Positions 27,836-36,566 of a stretch of 38,296 nt of DNA are shown in pieces. The stretch spans positions 1 to 38,296 of the forward strand of contig JAUXXQ010000153.1 in the NCBI GenBank assembly GCA_030684815.1. The letters are read 5' to 3'. This stretch comes from Methylobacter sp. (GTDB taxonomy: Bacteria > Pseudomonadota > Gammaproteobacteria > Methylococcales > Methylomonadaceae). Both the position numbers and the translations under genes were made by a program. The notes under the pieces are model-generated. The model ran no database searches and was not told where the DNA came from. It saw only the letters and a list, made by a program, of their open reading frames with translations. The first letter of the stretch is position 1. Each line of letters begins with the position of its first letter.

Positions 27836-28769
27836 GCGCCGACCTCAAAAACCTATTGGCATCGCGTACACCGACATAAGCGGCTATTAACGTGAAGCGC
27901 AGCCAAACCCCCCCCACAATCAGCCACATCAACGCTCCAGGGTACTCGTTTTGAAAAAATTTGCGGTAGAAGCGCACCATGCCTTTATGCTTATGCCATT
28001 CAACAAAAATCGGCCGATCGTGACTGCAAACGCCTTTGTAATGCATAATCTTGGCGTCGGGCACGAAAAGAATTTTTTTATTGGCACGCGTTAAGCGGAT
28101 ACACCAATCCAAATCCTCGCAATGTAAAAAATAGCCTTCATCCCACAAACCGATTTTTTCCATGATAGATTTGGGCACGAGCATGCATGCGCCTGAGATG
28201 GCTTCAACTTCTATGGGCTGCTCGGGAAGCGGTTGTTTATGCAAATGAAAATCGAAAAACAACGTCGGCCAGCGCTGCGCAAAACAGCTAAGGCCTAAAG
28301 CACGCACCAATGAACGCCAGGGTGTCGGTATTGCCCGCCGCCCGCCGCCTTGCTCAGTGCCGTCGGGATTGACCAAACGCCCGCCCACCATACCCACTTG
28401 GGCATCCGATTGCAGCGCTTCAAGTAATTTACTGGCAGCGCCCGGATCAAGCAAACAATCAGGATTCAAAAAAAGCAGATGGCTGGATGAGGCGTGAGAA
28501 ACGCCAATGTTACAAGCCGCAGCAAATCCGAGGTTTTTTTCATTGCGGACGACCTGCAAAGGCGGTTTGTTTGCAAGCCCTTCCTCCAACAACAAAAGGC
28601 TGCCGTCAGACGACGCATTATCAACCACAATCACTTCATCGCATTGGCCAAAAACCGAGCCGATGCATTCAGCCAACAGCGGGCCTGCGTTATAGTTGAC
28701 AACAATCACCGATATTGAATGGTCAGCGCCGCTATTGCTGGTTGGGCGCACATTTTCGCTAATCGCCAA
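27828..28769 (-). CDS. Family 2 glycosyltransferase, rhamnosyltransferase-like (WbbL type)
   Basis: A 313-residue GT-A enzyme. SVIVVNYNAGPLLAECI and VIVVDNASSDGS form the nucleotide-binding half, HLLFLNPDCLLDPGA the metal site region, and AISGACMLVPK with FLHCEDLDWCIRLTRA the acceptor/catalytic ED region. A C-terminal hydrophobic segment (LMWLIVGGVWLRFTLIAAYV) may anchor it to the membrane. No ATG is available near the N-terminus. A TTG start at 28769 is supported by AAGGGG eight bases before it. It lies downstream of rfbBDAC on the same strand, so dTDP-L-rhamnose is a plausible donor. The next gene overlaps its end. Confidence 0.87.
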   Translation of the reverse strand: MAISENVRPTSNSGADHSISVIVVNYNAGPLLAECIGSVFGQCDEVIVVDNASSDGSLLLLEEGLANKPPLQVVRNEKNLGFAAACNIGVSHASSSHLLFLNPDCLLDPGAASKLLEALQSDAQVGMVGGRLVNPDGTEQGGGRRAIPTPWRSLVRALGLSCFAQRWPTLFFDFHLHKQPLPEQPIEVEAISGACMLVPKSIMEKIGLWDEGYFLHCEDLDWCIRLTRANKKILFVPDAKIMHYKGVCSHDRPIFVEWHKHKGMVRFYRKFFQNEYPGALMWLIVGGVWLRFTLIAAYVGVRDANRFLRSARG

Positions 28770-28802
28770 GTCCGATACCCCTTAGTTAGACGCACAAGCA
28801 CT

Positions 28803-28824
28803 AAAAACATCGGTGCGATGTTTT
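28803..28824 (-). terminator. Candidate terminator or attenuator after the rhamnose operon
   Basis: AAAACATCG and CGATGTTTT form a perfect 9-bp stem with a 3-base loop. On the minus strand the stem runs into five T residues. It lies 146 bases after the rfbC stop and 34 bases before the GT2 start, so it could separate or attenuate transcription between them. The rest of 28770-28969 holds no gene. Confidence 0.5.
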
Positions 28825-28969
28825 ATATTAATGGAAAAATGTACCATAACGGCCCGGCAATAATTATTATTCATAAAGGTTTTCCAGCACCGTGATTTCA
28901 ATACCCACACTAAAGACGCACTGATGATAACGTAAGACGGATAATCTTATAGTGTTTTGATCCAAACAC

Positions 28970-29515
28970 TTAGCCAAAAACATCAGCCCCAATAAAACTT
29001 GAACCTGCGCTGTCTTTACCGGAAAGAGCCGGCGCCCCCGCTATAGGCCAGGTTATCGCCAATGTCGGGTCGTTCCAGGCAATGCAACGCTCGTGTGCCG
29101 ACGCATAATAATCGGTGGTTTTGTAAACAAACTCAGCGCACTCGGACAACACGACAAAACCGTGGGCAAAGCCTTCGGGAACCCACAATTGCCGCTTATT
29201 TTCTGCCGACAACAGCTCACCGACCCACTGGCCAAAAGTCGGCGAGGATTTGCGGATATCAACCGCCACATCGAACACTTCACCTTGAATAACACGCACC
29301 AGCTTGCCTTGAGGCTGCTGTATTTGATAATGCAGGCCGCGCAACACGTTTTTGGCCGAACGCGAATGATTGTCTTGCACGAAGGTGACCGGCCTACCGA
29401 TAGCCGCGTCAAACTGCGCCTGATTAAAGCTTTCAAAAAAGAAGCCCCGGTCGTCGCCGAATATTTTAGGCTCCAGCAGCATCACCTCGGGGATTGCAAG
29501 TGCGGTGGCTTTCAT
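28970..29515 (-). CDS. rfbC: dTDP-4-dehydrorhamnose 3,5-epimerase
   Basis: A 181-residue cupin-fold epimerase, the third enzyme of dTDP-L-rhamnose synthesis. Diagnostic segments are EPKIFGDDRGFFFESFNQAQF, FVQDNHSRSAKNVLRGLHYQ (the catalytic His is in GLHYQ) and FVVLSECAEFVYKTTDYYA (the tyrosine/Asp region). The length matches the family (about 180). The start overlaps the rfbA stop as TGATG, and it is last in the rfbBDAC run. The product goes to RfbD. Confidence 0.96.
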   Translation of the reverse strand: MKATALAIPEVMLLEPKIFGDDRGFFFESFNQAQFDAAIGRPVTFVQDNHSRSAKNVLRGLHYQIQQPQGKLVRVIQGEVFDVAVDIRKSSPTFGQWVGELLSAENKRQLWVPEGFAHGFVVLSECAEFVYKTTDYYASAHERCIAWNDPTLAITWPIAGAPALSGKDSAGSSFIGADVFG

Positions 29516-30399
29516 CAGAATATTTTTTCCTTAAGGACGTGTAGCAGATACTGGCCGTAACCGCTTTTAACTAGAGGTTTCGCCAGCTGTTCCAGTTGCG
29601 CGGCATCAATCCAACGCTGCCGGTAGGCAATCTCTTCCGGGCAAGCCACTTTCAGGCCTTGACGGGTTTCCAGTGTGGCAATGAAAGTGCCTGCATCGAG
29701 CAACGATTCGTGCGTACCTGTATCCAGCCAGGCATAGCCGCGCCCCATGATTTCCACATTGAGCTTACCCTGTTCCAGATACAGCCGGTTCAAGTCGGTG
29801 ATTTCCAGCTCGCCACGCACAGAGGGTTTAAGCTGTTTAGCCAGACCAACCACCTGTTCATCGTAAAAATACAACCCGGTCACGGCGTAATTGGATTTGG
29901 GCTGCGCGGGCTTTTCTTCCAGCGACAACACTTTGCCGTTGTCATCGAACTCAGCGACGCCATAGCGCTCGGGGTCATTGACATGGTAGGCAAAGACGCT
30001 GGCACCTTCGGTTTTGTTCGTAGCATTGCCCAGTAAGTGGTGAAAGTCGTGCCCGTAAAAAATATTGTCGCCCAACACCAGCGCGCAAGAAGCATTGCCA
30101 ATGAAATCCTGACCAATAAGAAAGGCTTGCGCCAACCCGTCTGGACTGGCCTGCACGGCATATTGCAGATTCAAGCCCCAGTCGCTGCCGTCACCCAGCA
30201 ATTGCTGAAAAAGCGGCGTGTCCTGCGGCGTCGAAATAATCAAAATGTCGCGTATCCCGGCCAGCATCAGCGTACTGAGCGGGTAATAGATCATCGGTTT
30301 GTCGTAAATGGGCAGCAGCTGTTTGGAGATGGCCTTAGTTACCGGATACAGCCGGGTGCCGGAGCCTCCTGCGAGGATAATGCCTTTTCGTGGGTTCAT
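29515..30399 (-). CDS. rfbA: Glucose-1-phosphate thymidylyltransferase
   Basis: A 294-residue nucleotidyltransferase making dTDP-glucose from dTTP and glucose-1-phosphate, the first step of the rhamnose pathway. The N-terminal signature [20 protein letters not shown] and [10 protein letters not shown] are intact, as are VLGDNIFYG (metal-binding Asp), [24 protein letters not shown] and [18 protein letters not shown]. Full family length. ATGA overlap with the rfbD stop. No oddities seen. Confidence 0.97.
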   Translation of the reverse strand: MNPRKGIILAGGSGTRLYPVTKAISKQLLPIYDKPMIYYPLSTLMLAGIRDILIISTPQDTPLFQQLLGDGSDWGLNLQYAVQASPDGLAQAFLIGQDFIGNASCALVLGDNIFYGHDFHHLLGNATNKTEGASVFAYHVNDPERYGVAEFDDNGKVLSLEEKPAQPKSNYAVTGLYFYDEQVVGLAKQLKPSVRGELEITDLNRLYLEQGKLNVEIMGRGYAWLDTGTHESLLDAGTFIATLETRQGLKVACPEEIAYRQRWIDAAQLEQLAKPLVKSGYGQYLLHVLKEKIF

Positions 30400-31298
30400 G
30401 ATGTTTTTCCAATAATTTCGCTCAGCATACGGGTCACGCCGTTTTGCCAGTGAGGAAGATGCAAGCCGAAGATATTTTGTAATTTATCGGTATTCAGCCG
30501 CGAATTGTTGGGTCGTTTCGCGGCTGTAGCGAAAGCGCCGGTCGGTACTGCAACAATGGCCTCGGGCGTAACCTTGATGTCGACACCGGCCTGACGGGCG
30601 TAATCAATGACAAAATGGGCATAACTATGCCAAGACGTTTCGCCGCCTGCAACTAAATGATACAGGCCGCTAACTTCAGGTCGCTGCAAAGCGGCGCGAA
30701 TGGCATGCGCTGTGACATCCGCCAATAATTCTGCGCCGGTCGGTGCGCCAAACTGGTCAGCAATGACCTGCAAGCTATCGCGCTGTTGCGCCAGTTGCAA
30801 CATGGTTTTGGCAAAATTATTGCCTCCCGCCGCATAGACCCAGCTGGTGCGGAAAATAAGGTGTCGGCAACCGCTCGCCAAAATCGCCTGTTCGCCTTCC
30901 AATTTGCTCTGGCCGTAAACGTTTAACGGCGCGGTGTTGTCGCTTTCCAGCCACGGCTGATTGCCGCTGCCGTCAAACACATAATCGGTGGAATAATGCA
31001 CCAGCCAAGCGCCGCAACGCTGTGCGGCTTGCGCTAAAACACCCGGTGCCAACGCATTAATAGTATGCGCCACATCCGGCTCGCTCTCGGCCTTATCAAC
31101 CGCTGTATAAGCAGCGGCACTAACGATAATGTCCGGCGCAACGCTTTGAACGGTTTGGGCAATGCCATCCAGGTTAGTGAAGTCGCCGCACAAGTCACGG
31201 CTATCTGTACTTAACGCCACCAATTCGCCTAATGGCGCAAGGCTGCGCTGCAATTCCCAGCCGACTTGGCCGTTTTTACCGAACAGCAGAATTTTCAT
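30396..31298 (-). CDS. rfbD: dTDP-4-dehydrorhamnose reductase
   Basis: A 300-residue NAD(P)H-dependent SDR giving dTDP-L-rhamnose. [17 protein letters not shown] is the cofactor-binding loop; [13 protein letters not shown] and [11 protein letters not shown] hold the catalytic Thr/Tyr/Lys set; [19 protein letters not shown] is also conserved. The start overlaps the rfbB stop by four bases (ATGA at 31295-31298), and its own stop overlaps rfbA. Second gene of the operon. Confidence 0.96.
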   Translation of the reverse strand: MKILLFGKNGQVGWELQRSLAPLGELVALSTDSRDLCGDFTNLDGIAQTVQSVAPDIIVSAAAYTAVDKAESEPDVAHTINALAPGVLAQAAQRCGAWLVHYSTDYVFDGSGNQPWLESDNTAPLNVYGQSKLEGEQAILASGCRHLIFRTSWVYAAGGNNFAKTMLQLAQQRDSLQVIADQFGAPTGAELLADVTAHAIRAALQRPEVSGLYHLVAGGETSWHSYAHFVIDYARQAGVDIKVTPEAIVAVPTGAFATAAKRPNNSRLNTDKLQNIFGLHLPHWQNGVTRMLSEIIGKTS

Positions 31299-32362
31299 GC
31301 ACTACGCCCGCTGTAGTTCTTTTCGACCCAGGCGCGGTAAGCGCCGGACTGGACATTGGCTACCCAGCTTTGGTTTTGCAAATACCATTGCACAGTTTTG
31401 CGGATACCGGTATCAAAGGTTTCGGCCGGTTTCCAGCCCAATTCACGTTCCAGCTTGCTGGCGTCAATCGCATAGCGGCGGTCATGTCCCGGACGGTCGG
31501 TGACATAAACAATTTGTTCGCGGTAGCTGTGGCCGTCAAGCCGGGCGCTCAGTTCGTCGAGCAAGGCGCACACCGTATGCACGATGTCGATATTGGGCTT
31601 TTCATTCCAGCCGCCGATGTTATAAATTTCACCGACACTACCCGCTTCCAGTACCCGGCGAATGGCGCTGCAATGGTCTTTCACATACAGCCAATCGCGA
31701 ATTTGCCGACCATCGCCATACACCGGCAACGGCTTTCCGGCCAACGCATTAACAATCATCAATGGAATCAATTTTTCCGGAAAATGATACGGGCCGTAAT
31801 TGTTGGAACAATTAGTGGTCAGCACCGGCAGGCCGTAAGTATGATGATAAGCGCGCACCAAATGGTCGCTGGCAGCTTTGCTGGCCGAATAAGGGCTGTT
31901 AGGCTGGTAACGGTGATTTTCCGTGAAGGCCGGTTCGTCTTTGGCGAGCGAGCCATACACTTCATCGGTGGAGATATGCAAAAAACGGAAATCTTGCTTG
32001 GCGTCGCCGTGCAGTTTGCCCCAATAGTCACGCACCGCTTCTAGCAGACGAAAAGTGCCGACGATATTGGTTTGGATGAAATCTTCCGGGCCATGGATGG
32101 AGCGGTCGACATGGCTCTCGGCCGCGAAATTGATGATGGCGCGGGGTTGGTGGCGGGTGAGCAAATCGGCCAACACAGCAGAATCGCCGATGTCGCCCTG
32201 CACAAAAATATGGCGCGGATCGCCGTCCAACGTAGCCAGATTTTCGCGGTTGCCTGCGTAGGTCAACACGTCAAGATTAACCACCGTTTCATTGGATTGC
32301 GCCAACCAATCCAAAACAAAATTCGCACCGATAAAACCGGCCCCGCCTGTTACTAAAATCAT
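31295..32362 (-). CDS. rfbB: dTDP-glucose 4,6-dehydratase
   Basis: A 355-residue extended SDR that converts dTDP-glucose to the 4-keto-6-deoxy sugar. [12 protein letters not shown] is the NAD-binding loop; [26 protein letters not shown] and [23 protein letters not shown] carry the catalytic Thr, Tyr and Lys residues; [15 protein letters not shown] and [17 protein letters not shown] bind substrate. It is the first gene of the rhamnose operon, with GGGG six bases before the ATG. A -10-like TAGAAT (minus strand, 32452-32457) is the only promoter hint in the 123-base spacer upstream. Confidence 0.97.
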   Translation of the reverse strand: MILVTGGAGFIGANFVLDWLAQSNETVVNLDVLTYAGNRENLATLDGDPRHIFVQGDIGDSAVLADLLTRHQPRAIINFAAESHVDRSIHGPEDFIQTNIVGTFRLLEAVRDYWGKLHGDAKQDFRFLHISTDEVYGSLAKDEPAFTENHRYQPNSPYSASKAASDHLVRAYHHTYGLPVLTTNCSNNYGPYHFPEKLIPLMIVNALAGKPLPVYGDGRQIRDWLYVKDHCSAIRRVLEAGSVGEIYNIGGWNEKPNIDIVHTVCALLDELSARLDGHSYREQIVYVTDRPGHDRRYAIDASKLERELGWKPAETFDTGIRKTVQWYLQNQSWVANVQSGAYRAWVEKNYSGRSA

Positions 32363-32485
32363 TTAAAGCCCCAAAGACACTAACTTTCTCTGCAAATAAT
32401 GCTGCCTGACAGCGCCCTTAAGCCAGCATCAAAATCGAAAAAAATGAGGCATTCTAACCCAATGAAGACAGCGTTGGAGCACTTT

Positions 32486-33352
32486 TTACTCTATATTTTG
32501 TATCTGTTCGCGCATTTGCTCGATCAACACCTTAAGCTCAATGGCGATTTGGGTCATTTCTTTGTCGGCCGATTTGGAGCCTAGCGTATTGGCTTCGCGG
32601 TTCAGTTCCTGCATTAAAAAATCCAGTCGTCTGCCGACCGGCTCTTTTTGCTGCAGCACCCGCAACACTTCGGCGATATGGGTTTCCAGCCGGTCAAGCT
32701 CTTCGGCGATGTCCAGCTTTTGCGTCAGCAGTACCAACTCCTGCTCCAAGCGGTCGAAATCGGGCTGCGCGACCAATTCGACAATACGGTCTTTTAGCCT
32801 GGTGCGGATCAGCACCAGCACTTCCGGCATCCGCTTAGCGGCCAACGCGGCAAAATCCAGCATTTTGGCGCAACGTTCCTCAAGCAGCGTCTTCAACTGG
32901 GCGCCTTCCCTTTCGCGCGCGGCCATAAATTGCGCCAATGTCTTATCAACCAGTTGGGCAACGCCCAATGCGAGCTGCCCTTTGTCGATATCCGGTTCCT
33001 GTTGTATGCCGGGAAACGCCAGCACATCAAGCGCTGAAAAAGACAGCGGCGCCAACATTTGCTGTTCTATGCTGCTAGCTGCCGCCAACAGCGTGGCGAC
33101 CGCATCGGTATTAATGATAAACGCCGGCCCGTTTTTAGCCTGCTTTTTGTAGTTTAATGTGCATTCAACCTTACCCCGATTGATCTTGGCGGCGAGAGCC
33201 GCACGCAAATCGGCTTCAATAAAACGCAGGCGATCCGGCAACCTTAAGCTAATATCGCAATAACGGTGATTGACTGAGCGCAGTTCGCAGTTTAGGGTTA
33301 AGTCGCCGATTTCTATTTCACTACCGGCAAATGCAGTCATGCTTCTGATCAT
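32486..33352 (-). CDS. yicC: YicC-family endoribonuclease
   Basis: A 288-residue protein of the YicC/YloC family, described in E. coli as an endoribonuclease acting in stationary phase and on small RNAs. MIRSMTAFAGSE, the CELRSVNHRYCDISLRLP strand and the C-terminal FLMQELNREANTLGSKSADKEM are highly characteristic, and the length is standard. AGGTGA five bases before the ATG is a strong ribosome-binding site. It is divergent from the kinase gene with a 46-base gap, so the two promoters must overlap. No neighbouring gmk is seen, although that pairing is common elsewhere. Confidence 0.95.
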   Translation of the reverse strand: MIRSMTAFAGSEIEIGDLTLNCELRSVNHRYCDISLRLPDRLRFIEADLRAALAAKINRGKVECTLNYKKQAKNGPAFIINTDAVATLLAAASSIEQQMLAPLSFSALDVLAFPGIQQEPDIDKGQLALGVAQLVDKTLAQFMAAREREGAQLKTLLEERCAKMLDFAALAAKRMPEVLVLIRTRLKDRIVELVAQPDFDRLEQELVLLTQKLDIAEELDRLETHIAEVLRVLQQKEPVGRRLDFLMQELNREANTLGSKSADKEMTQIAIELKVLIEQMREQIQNIE

Positions 33353-33360
33353 TTTTCACC

Positions 33361-33366
33361 TATAAT
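33361..33366 (+). promoter_or_regulatory. Candidate -10 box for the Ser/Thr kinase gene
   Basis: A perfect TATAAT lies 32 bases before the kinase start and overlaps the yicC ribosome-binding region on the other strand. No good -35 is seen. Confidence 0.35.
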
Positions 33367-33398
33367 TGATGGGTTTTTAGTGCCGACAAAACAACACC

Positions 33399-34298
33399 AT
33401 GGCTGAATATTACGATCCGCAGACCTACCCAAAAGAGTGGAACTACCTGCAAACAGGCACCATTATAGACCAGTATGTGATTGAGCGGGAGTTGGCGCAC
33501 GGCGGCTTCAGTTCGGTTTATCTGGCCCGGCAATTGGCCGACCAAGTCCAAGTGGCCATTAAAGAATACCTGCCGCGAAAATTTGCCCACCGGACGTGGA
33601 ATAACGCGGTGGTTGCCAACAGCGAAGAAACTGCCGCCTTATTCAAGCGCGGCCGGGTTTTATTTTTTGAAGAAGCCAAGGTCTTGTCCACCTTAAAACA
33701 CCCCAACATCGTCGAAGTCATCGGCTTTTTTAAGGCCAATTCCACCGTTTACATGGTGATGACTTACGACTATGGGCTGACTCTGGATAAACTGTTAAAA
33801 GACAAGGGCTTCACCGTTTCTGAAGAATTTGTACTGACCTTATTCGGCACCTTATTGTCTGGCTTAGGCCACATCCATAGCCAGCACTACATTCATCTGG
33901 ACATAAAACCTTCCAACATCCTGGTGCGGCCCGGCAATGACGGCTTATTGCTGGATTTCGGTGCGATCCAGAGTTACCCCAGATCGCATCTGGACAAGCA
34001 AAGCAAAGTATTGACCAAAGGCTTCTCACCGATAGAACAGCATGAACTGAGCACCCAATTAGGCCCGTGGACGGATATTTATGCAGTAGGCGCGAGTATG
34101 CGCAATTGTTTGGAGCTTAAAACCCCGGTTTCGGCGCAGGACAGGGCACAACATGACACTTTAATTCCCGCCGTCAAAGCATTTAAACGTAAATTCCCCG
34201 ACCATTTATTGCAAGCCATTGATTGGGCGATGGCGTTGCAACCGGAAAACCGCCCGCAATCGGTTGCCGAATTGTTGCAAGCGCTAACTGCCAGCTGA
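33399..34298 (+). CDS. Hanks-type serine/threonine protein kinase (kinase domain only)
   Basis: A 299-residue soluble protein consisting almost entirely of a eukaryotic-like kinase domain. The glycine loop reads ELAHGGFSSVYLA (31-43), the ATP lysine is Lys55 in VAIKEYLP, the helix-C glutamate is probably Glu92, the catalytic loop is HLDIKPSN (Asp168, Asn173) and the metal-binding DFG is at 186-188. The HRD motif is HLD, so it is a non-RD kinase and probably does not need activation-loop phosphorylation. There is no transmembrane segment or sensor domain, unlike PknB-type receptors. No phosphatase gene is adjacent. Targets are unknown. Confidence 0.9.
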   Translation: MAEYYDPQTYPKEWNYLQTGTIIDQYVIERELAHGGFSSVYLARQLADQVQVAIKEYLPRKFAHRTWNNAVVANSEETAALFKRGRVLFFEEAKVLSTLKHPNIVEVIGFFKANSTVYMVMTYDYGLTLDKLLKDKGFTVSEEFVLTLFGTLLSGLGHIHSQHYIHLDIKPSNILVRPGNDGLLLDFGAIQSYPRSHLDKQSKVLTKGFSPIEQHELSTQLGPWTDIYAVGASMRNCLELKTPVSAQDRAQHDTLIPAVKAFKRKFPDHLLQAIDWAMALQPENRPQSVAELLQALTAS

Positions 34299-34415
34299 CG
34301 ATAGCTTTGGAAAATGAAAAAAACCATTTATCCTCTTGTCCGCCGCGAAGAATAGCCATTTTTCGTGATGGGTAAAAAACACAACAACTATTTATCATAA
34401 AAACGAGGTGTAAAC

Positions 34416-34706
34416 ATGTTGCATTTGGCTAGATTTGCTGCGATTGCAGTGCTGGTGTGGTTTTATATCAGCGCAAAAGAAAAAGGCGAATCGCCGGTTA
34501 ACTGGGCTATTACCGGGGTCATCGGTTATTGGATTGCCTGGTGGGCGGTTAAATTAACGGCGGTTTCCGCATTATCCAACCTGGTTGCCAAAAACCCCAC
34601 CGGTGCTTTTTTGGTTTACCAGATACCCGCCCTGTGTGCTATTGGCGCGGCTTTTTTAATCAGGAAAAAACTGCTGGCGGACGCCGACAAGAAAAACCAA
34701 GCGTAA
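34416..34706 (+). CDS. Small membrane protein of unknown function
   Basis: A 96-residue protein with three predicted hydrophobic helices: residues 4-19 (LARFAAIAVLVWFYIS), 30-54 (WAITGVIGYWIAWWAVKLTAVSAL) and 63-83 (GAFLVYQIPALCAIGAAFLIR). The tail KKLLADADKKNQA is basic and charged. GAGGTG eight bases before the ATG is a strong ribosome-binding site, so translation is likely. It stands alone, convergent with folA (17 bases between the stops). I do not recognise the family. Confidence 0.7.
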   Translation: MLHLARFAAIAVLVWFYISAKEKGESPVNWAITGVIGYWIAWWAVKLTAVSALSNLVAKNPTGAFLVYQIPALCAIGAAFLIRKKLLADADKKNQA

Positions 34707-34723
34707 CTACAGGCCGATATTGC

Positions 34724-35224
34724 TTAAGAAATCGCCCGGATACGTTTTTCCAGCGTCAAAAAGCTATAACTGAAGGCGGCATCGGGATCATCGTTTACAT
34801 CTTCCCGCGCCACCTCAAGCCATTGCGCGGCATCAAGTTCGGGGAAAAAAGTGTCGCCGTCAAAATCCTGATGTATTTGCGTCAAATACAGGGTATCGGC
34901 AACCGGCAACATCGACCGGTAAAAATCCGAACCGCCGATAATAAACACTTCGTTGGCATCGCTGCAACGTGCCAGCGCCTGTTTAATATCGTTAAAAACC
35001 AGGCAACCCGGCTGATGGTACTCCGGGTTCCTGCTGATAATGATATTAGTGCGCCCCGGCAGCGGCCTGCCGATTGACTCGTAAGTTTTGCGGCCCATCA
35101 AAATAGGTGCGCCCAAGGTAATTTGTTTAAACTTTTTAAGGTCGGCGGACAAATGCCAGGGCATTTTATTGTCCAGGCCAATAACCCGGTTGCTCGCCAT
35201 CGCGACGATAAGTGATATTTTCAT
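34724..35224 (-). CDS. folA: Dihydrofolate reductase
   Basis: A 166-residue enzyme reducing dihydrofolate with NADPH. ISLIVAMASNRVIGLDNKMPWHLSADLKKFKQIT contains the Met20-loop region and active-site Asp28. ILMGRKTYESIGRPLPGRTNIIISR binds NADPH, and VFIIGGSDFYRSML is the typical second cofactor motif. Standard chromosomal length with no sign of a resistance-type variant. It is transcribed toward the small membrane protein gene. Confidence 0.97.
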   Translation of the reverse strand: MKISLIVAMASNRVIGLDNKMPWHLSADLKKFKQITLGAPILMGRKTYESIGRPLPGRTNIIISRNPEYHQPGCLVFNDIKQALARCSDANEVFIIGGSDFYRSMLPVADTLYLTQIHQDFDGDTFFPELDAAQWLEVAREDVNDDPDAAFSYSFLTLEKRIRAIS

Positions 35225-35306
35225 GTTATTGCTGCATGTTTTGGAAATTAATTTAACCCCGCATCATACTATGTTTCAATCGGTATCCGGCTTCCCGTGA
35301 ACAAAT

Positions 35307-35396
35307 AGGTTACCAGAAGATAACGGATAACGATGCCAATACATCGTTGTTAAAGCTAACGATTCCCCCAAAGGGAGTGGTTTCAAACCAACAAGG
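35307..35396 (+). promoter_or_regulatory. Structured leader of the asparaginase-like gene (left part)
   Basis: It begins AGGTTACC as at 8641. A 10-bp stem (35326-35335 with 35342-35351, including two G-T pairs) corresponds to the 11-bp stem at 8655-8680. A 6-bp stem (35362-35367 with 35373-35378) corresponds to 8694-8709; its outer pairs differ in sequence but still pair. The tail CAAACCAACAAGG is identical. Here the tail is separated from the start codon by an 89-base palindromic insert. Confidence 0.55.
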
Positions 35397-35485
35397 GCTA
35401 TCAACTTAACGCGGGGCAGACCTTCCAGATTTTAAAAACCTGGAAGGTCTACTTCGGCGCTTGTCCCGCTTTAAATGGGAAGCCC
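35397..35485. mobile_element. MITE-like palindromic insertion flanked by a 9-bp direct repeat
   Basis: The segment is bordered on both sides by CCAACAAGG (35388-35396 and 35486-35494), as expected for a target-site duplication. It contains the 33-bp palindrome (35418-35450; one base different from the copy at 8410) and flanking complementary stretches GCGGGGCA and TGTCCCGC. No coding capacity. Removing it restores a leader identical at its 3' end to that of the collagen-like gene. Confidence 0.6.
35418..35450. repeat. 33-bp dispersed palindrome, copy 2
   Basis: Same 16-bp arms as the copy at 8410-8442 except for one G-to-A change in the left arm near the centre. Confidence 0.85.
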
Positions 35486-35501
35486 CCAACAAGGAAATTT
35501 G

Positions 35502-36524
35502 ATGAAAAACATACTGGTTGTATTCACCGGCGGCACAATCGGCTCTGTGGCAACCGACGGCAACATCAGTCCCGAAAGCAACACCGCGTTCCAGCTGATA
35601 CGCCTGTTCCAACAGCGGTACGCAAAGCATCAAGAAATCCGTTTCGACACGCGCCAACCGCTACAAATTTTGAGCGAGAACCTTGCCCCTGCCGCTTGGC
35701 CTACGCTGATTGCGGCCATTGAAACCGCACAGCCGGAACAATACGACGGCATCATCATCACACACGGCACCGACACGTTGGCTTATACCGCCTGCGCACT
35801 GGGCTTTTATTTTAATGGCAGCCCCATTCCGCTGCTGCTGGTTTCCAGCAATTATCCGCTAGACCATGCCCAAGCCAACGGCGTGGACAATTTCATCTGC
35901 GCCGTTGAATTCATCCGGCAAATAAAGGGCGCCGGGGTTTTTGTGCCTTACCGTAACCCGCAGCAAACACTCCAGCTGCATCAAGCGACACATTTGGCCT
36001 GTTCACTACAATTAAGCGGCGATTTTTTCAGCATCCGCAACCAAAGTTACCTGCAATTCGAAAACCGGCAATTTTCGCCGACAAATCAGCAATCAGCACA
36101 AACACCGCGCCAACCCGTCCCGTTAAAAGCCGATTTCTCTGCACGCATCTTAATGATAAAGCCTTATCCCGGACTGGATTACAGCTGTTTTAACCTGGAC
36201 GCTATCGATGCGGTATTGCACGATTTATATCACTCAGGCACCGCCTGCGCCTCGTCAGAATGGGGCGAAAACCATTCGTTAGTTAAATTTATCAAACGCT
36301 GCGCACAACAGGCTGTCCCGGTTTATCTTGCGCCCGCCGTTAAGACAACCGATGTTTACCAAAGCACCCACACGTTAATGGAACACGGTGCAAAAATAAT
36401 CTGGGACATGTCGATTGAAGCCGCCTATGTTAAGCTGCTGCTGGCTTATGGCAACGTTGATGACGCCGAAAAAATAATGGATTTTATGGTGATGGATATT
36501 GCCGGGGAACACGTACCGCCTTAA
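35502..36524 (+). CDS. Asparaginase-like amidohydrolase with a changed catalytic-lysine site
   Basis: A 340-residue cytoplasmic protein of the L-asparaginase/glutaminase family. VFTGGTIGS carries nucleophile Thr12, LSENLAP supplies Ser58 for substrate binding, and IITHGTDTLAYT carries Thr90 and Asp91 of the second site. The lysine normally found in a TK motif about 70 residues later is not visible; the matching stretch reads QATHLACS (His164). Activity may be altered, or the lysine may come from elsewhere. ATG at 35502 with AAGG upstream is preferred over an in-frame ATG at 35475, which lies inside the inserted repeat. The gene is monocistronic, ends just before a DnaA-box palindrome, and has a structured leader. 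Confidence 0.8.
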   Translation: MKNILVVFTGGTIGSVATDGNISPESNTAFQLIRLFQQRYAKHQEIRFDTRQPLQILSENLAPAAWPTLIAAIETAQPEQYDGIIITHGTDTLAYTACALGFYFNGSPIPLLLVSSNYPLDHAQANGVDNFICAVEFIRQIKGAGVFVPYRNPQQTLQLHQATHLACSLQLSGDFFSIRNQSYLQFENRQFSPTNQQSAQTPRQPVPLKADFSARILMIKPYPGLDYSCFNLDAIDAVLHDLYHSGTACASSEWGENHSLVKFIKRCAQQAVPVYLAPAVKTTDVYQSTHTLMEHGAKIIWDMSIEAAYVKLLLAYGNVDDAEKIMDFMVMDIAGEHVPP

Positions 36525-36526
36525 TG

Positions 36527-36559
36527 CAGAGTTATCCACATTTTCTGTGGATAACTCTG
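36527..36559. repeat. Perfect 14-bp inverted repeat made of two DnaA boxes
   Basis: CAGAGTTATCCACA and TGTGGATAACTCTG flank TTTTC, starting three bases after the asparaginase stop. As RNA it would form a stable hairpin, though no T-run follows. Confidence 0.9.
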
Positions 36560-36566
36560 TGTATAA
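36532..36566. other. Cluster of three consensus DnaA boxes
   Basis: TTATCCACA at 36532-36540, its inverse TGTGGATAA at 36546-36554 and TGTGTATAA at 36558-36566 all fit TTATNCACA exactly. A near-match TGTGGAAAA is at 36769-36777. The spacer 36525-36933 (409 bases, no credible gene) is AT-rich between about 36570 and 36720. It could be an accessory DnaA-binding locus, a DnaA-regulated site, or part of an origin. No dnaA, dnaN, gidA or rpmH gene is near. Confidence 0.6.
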
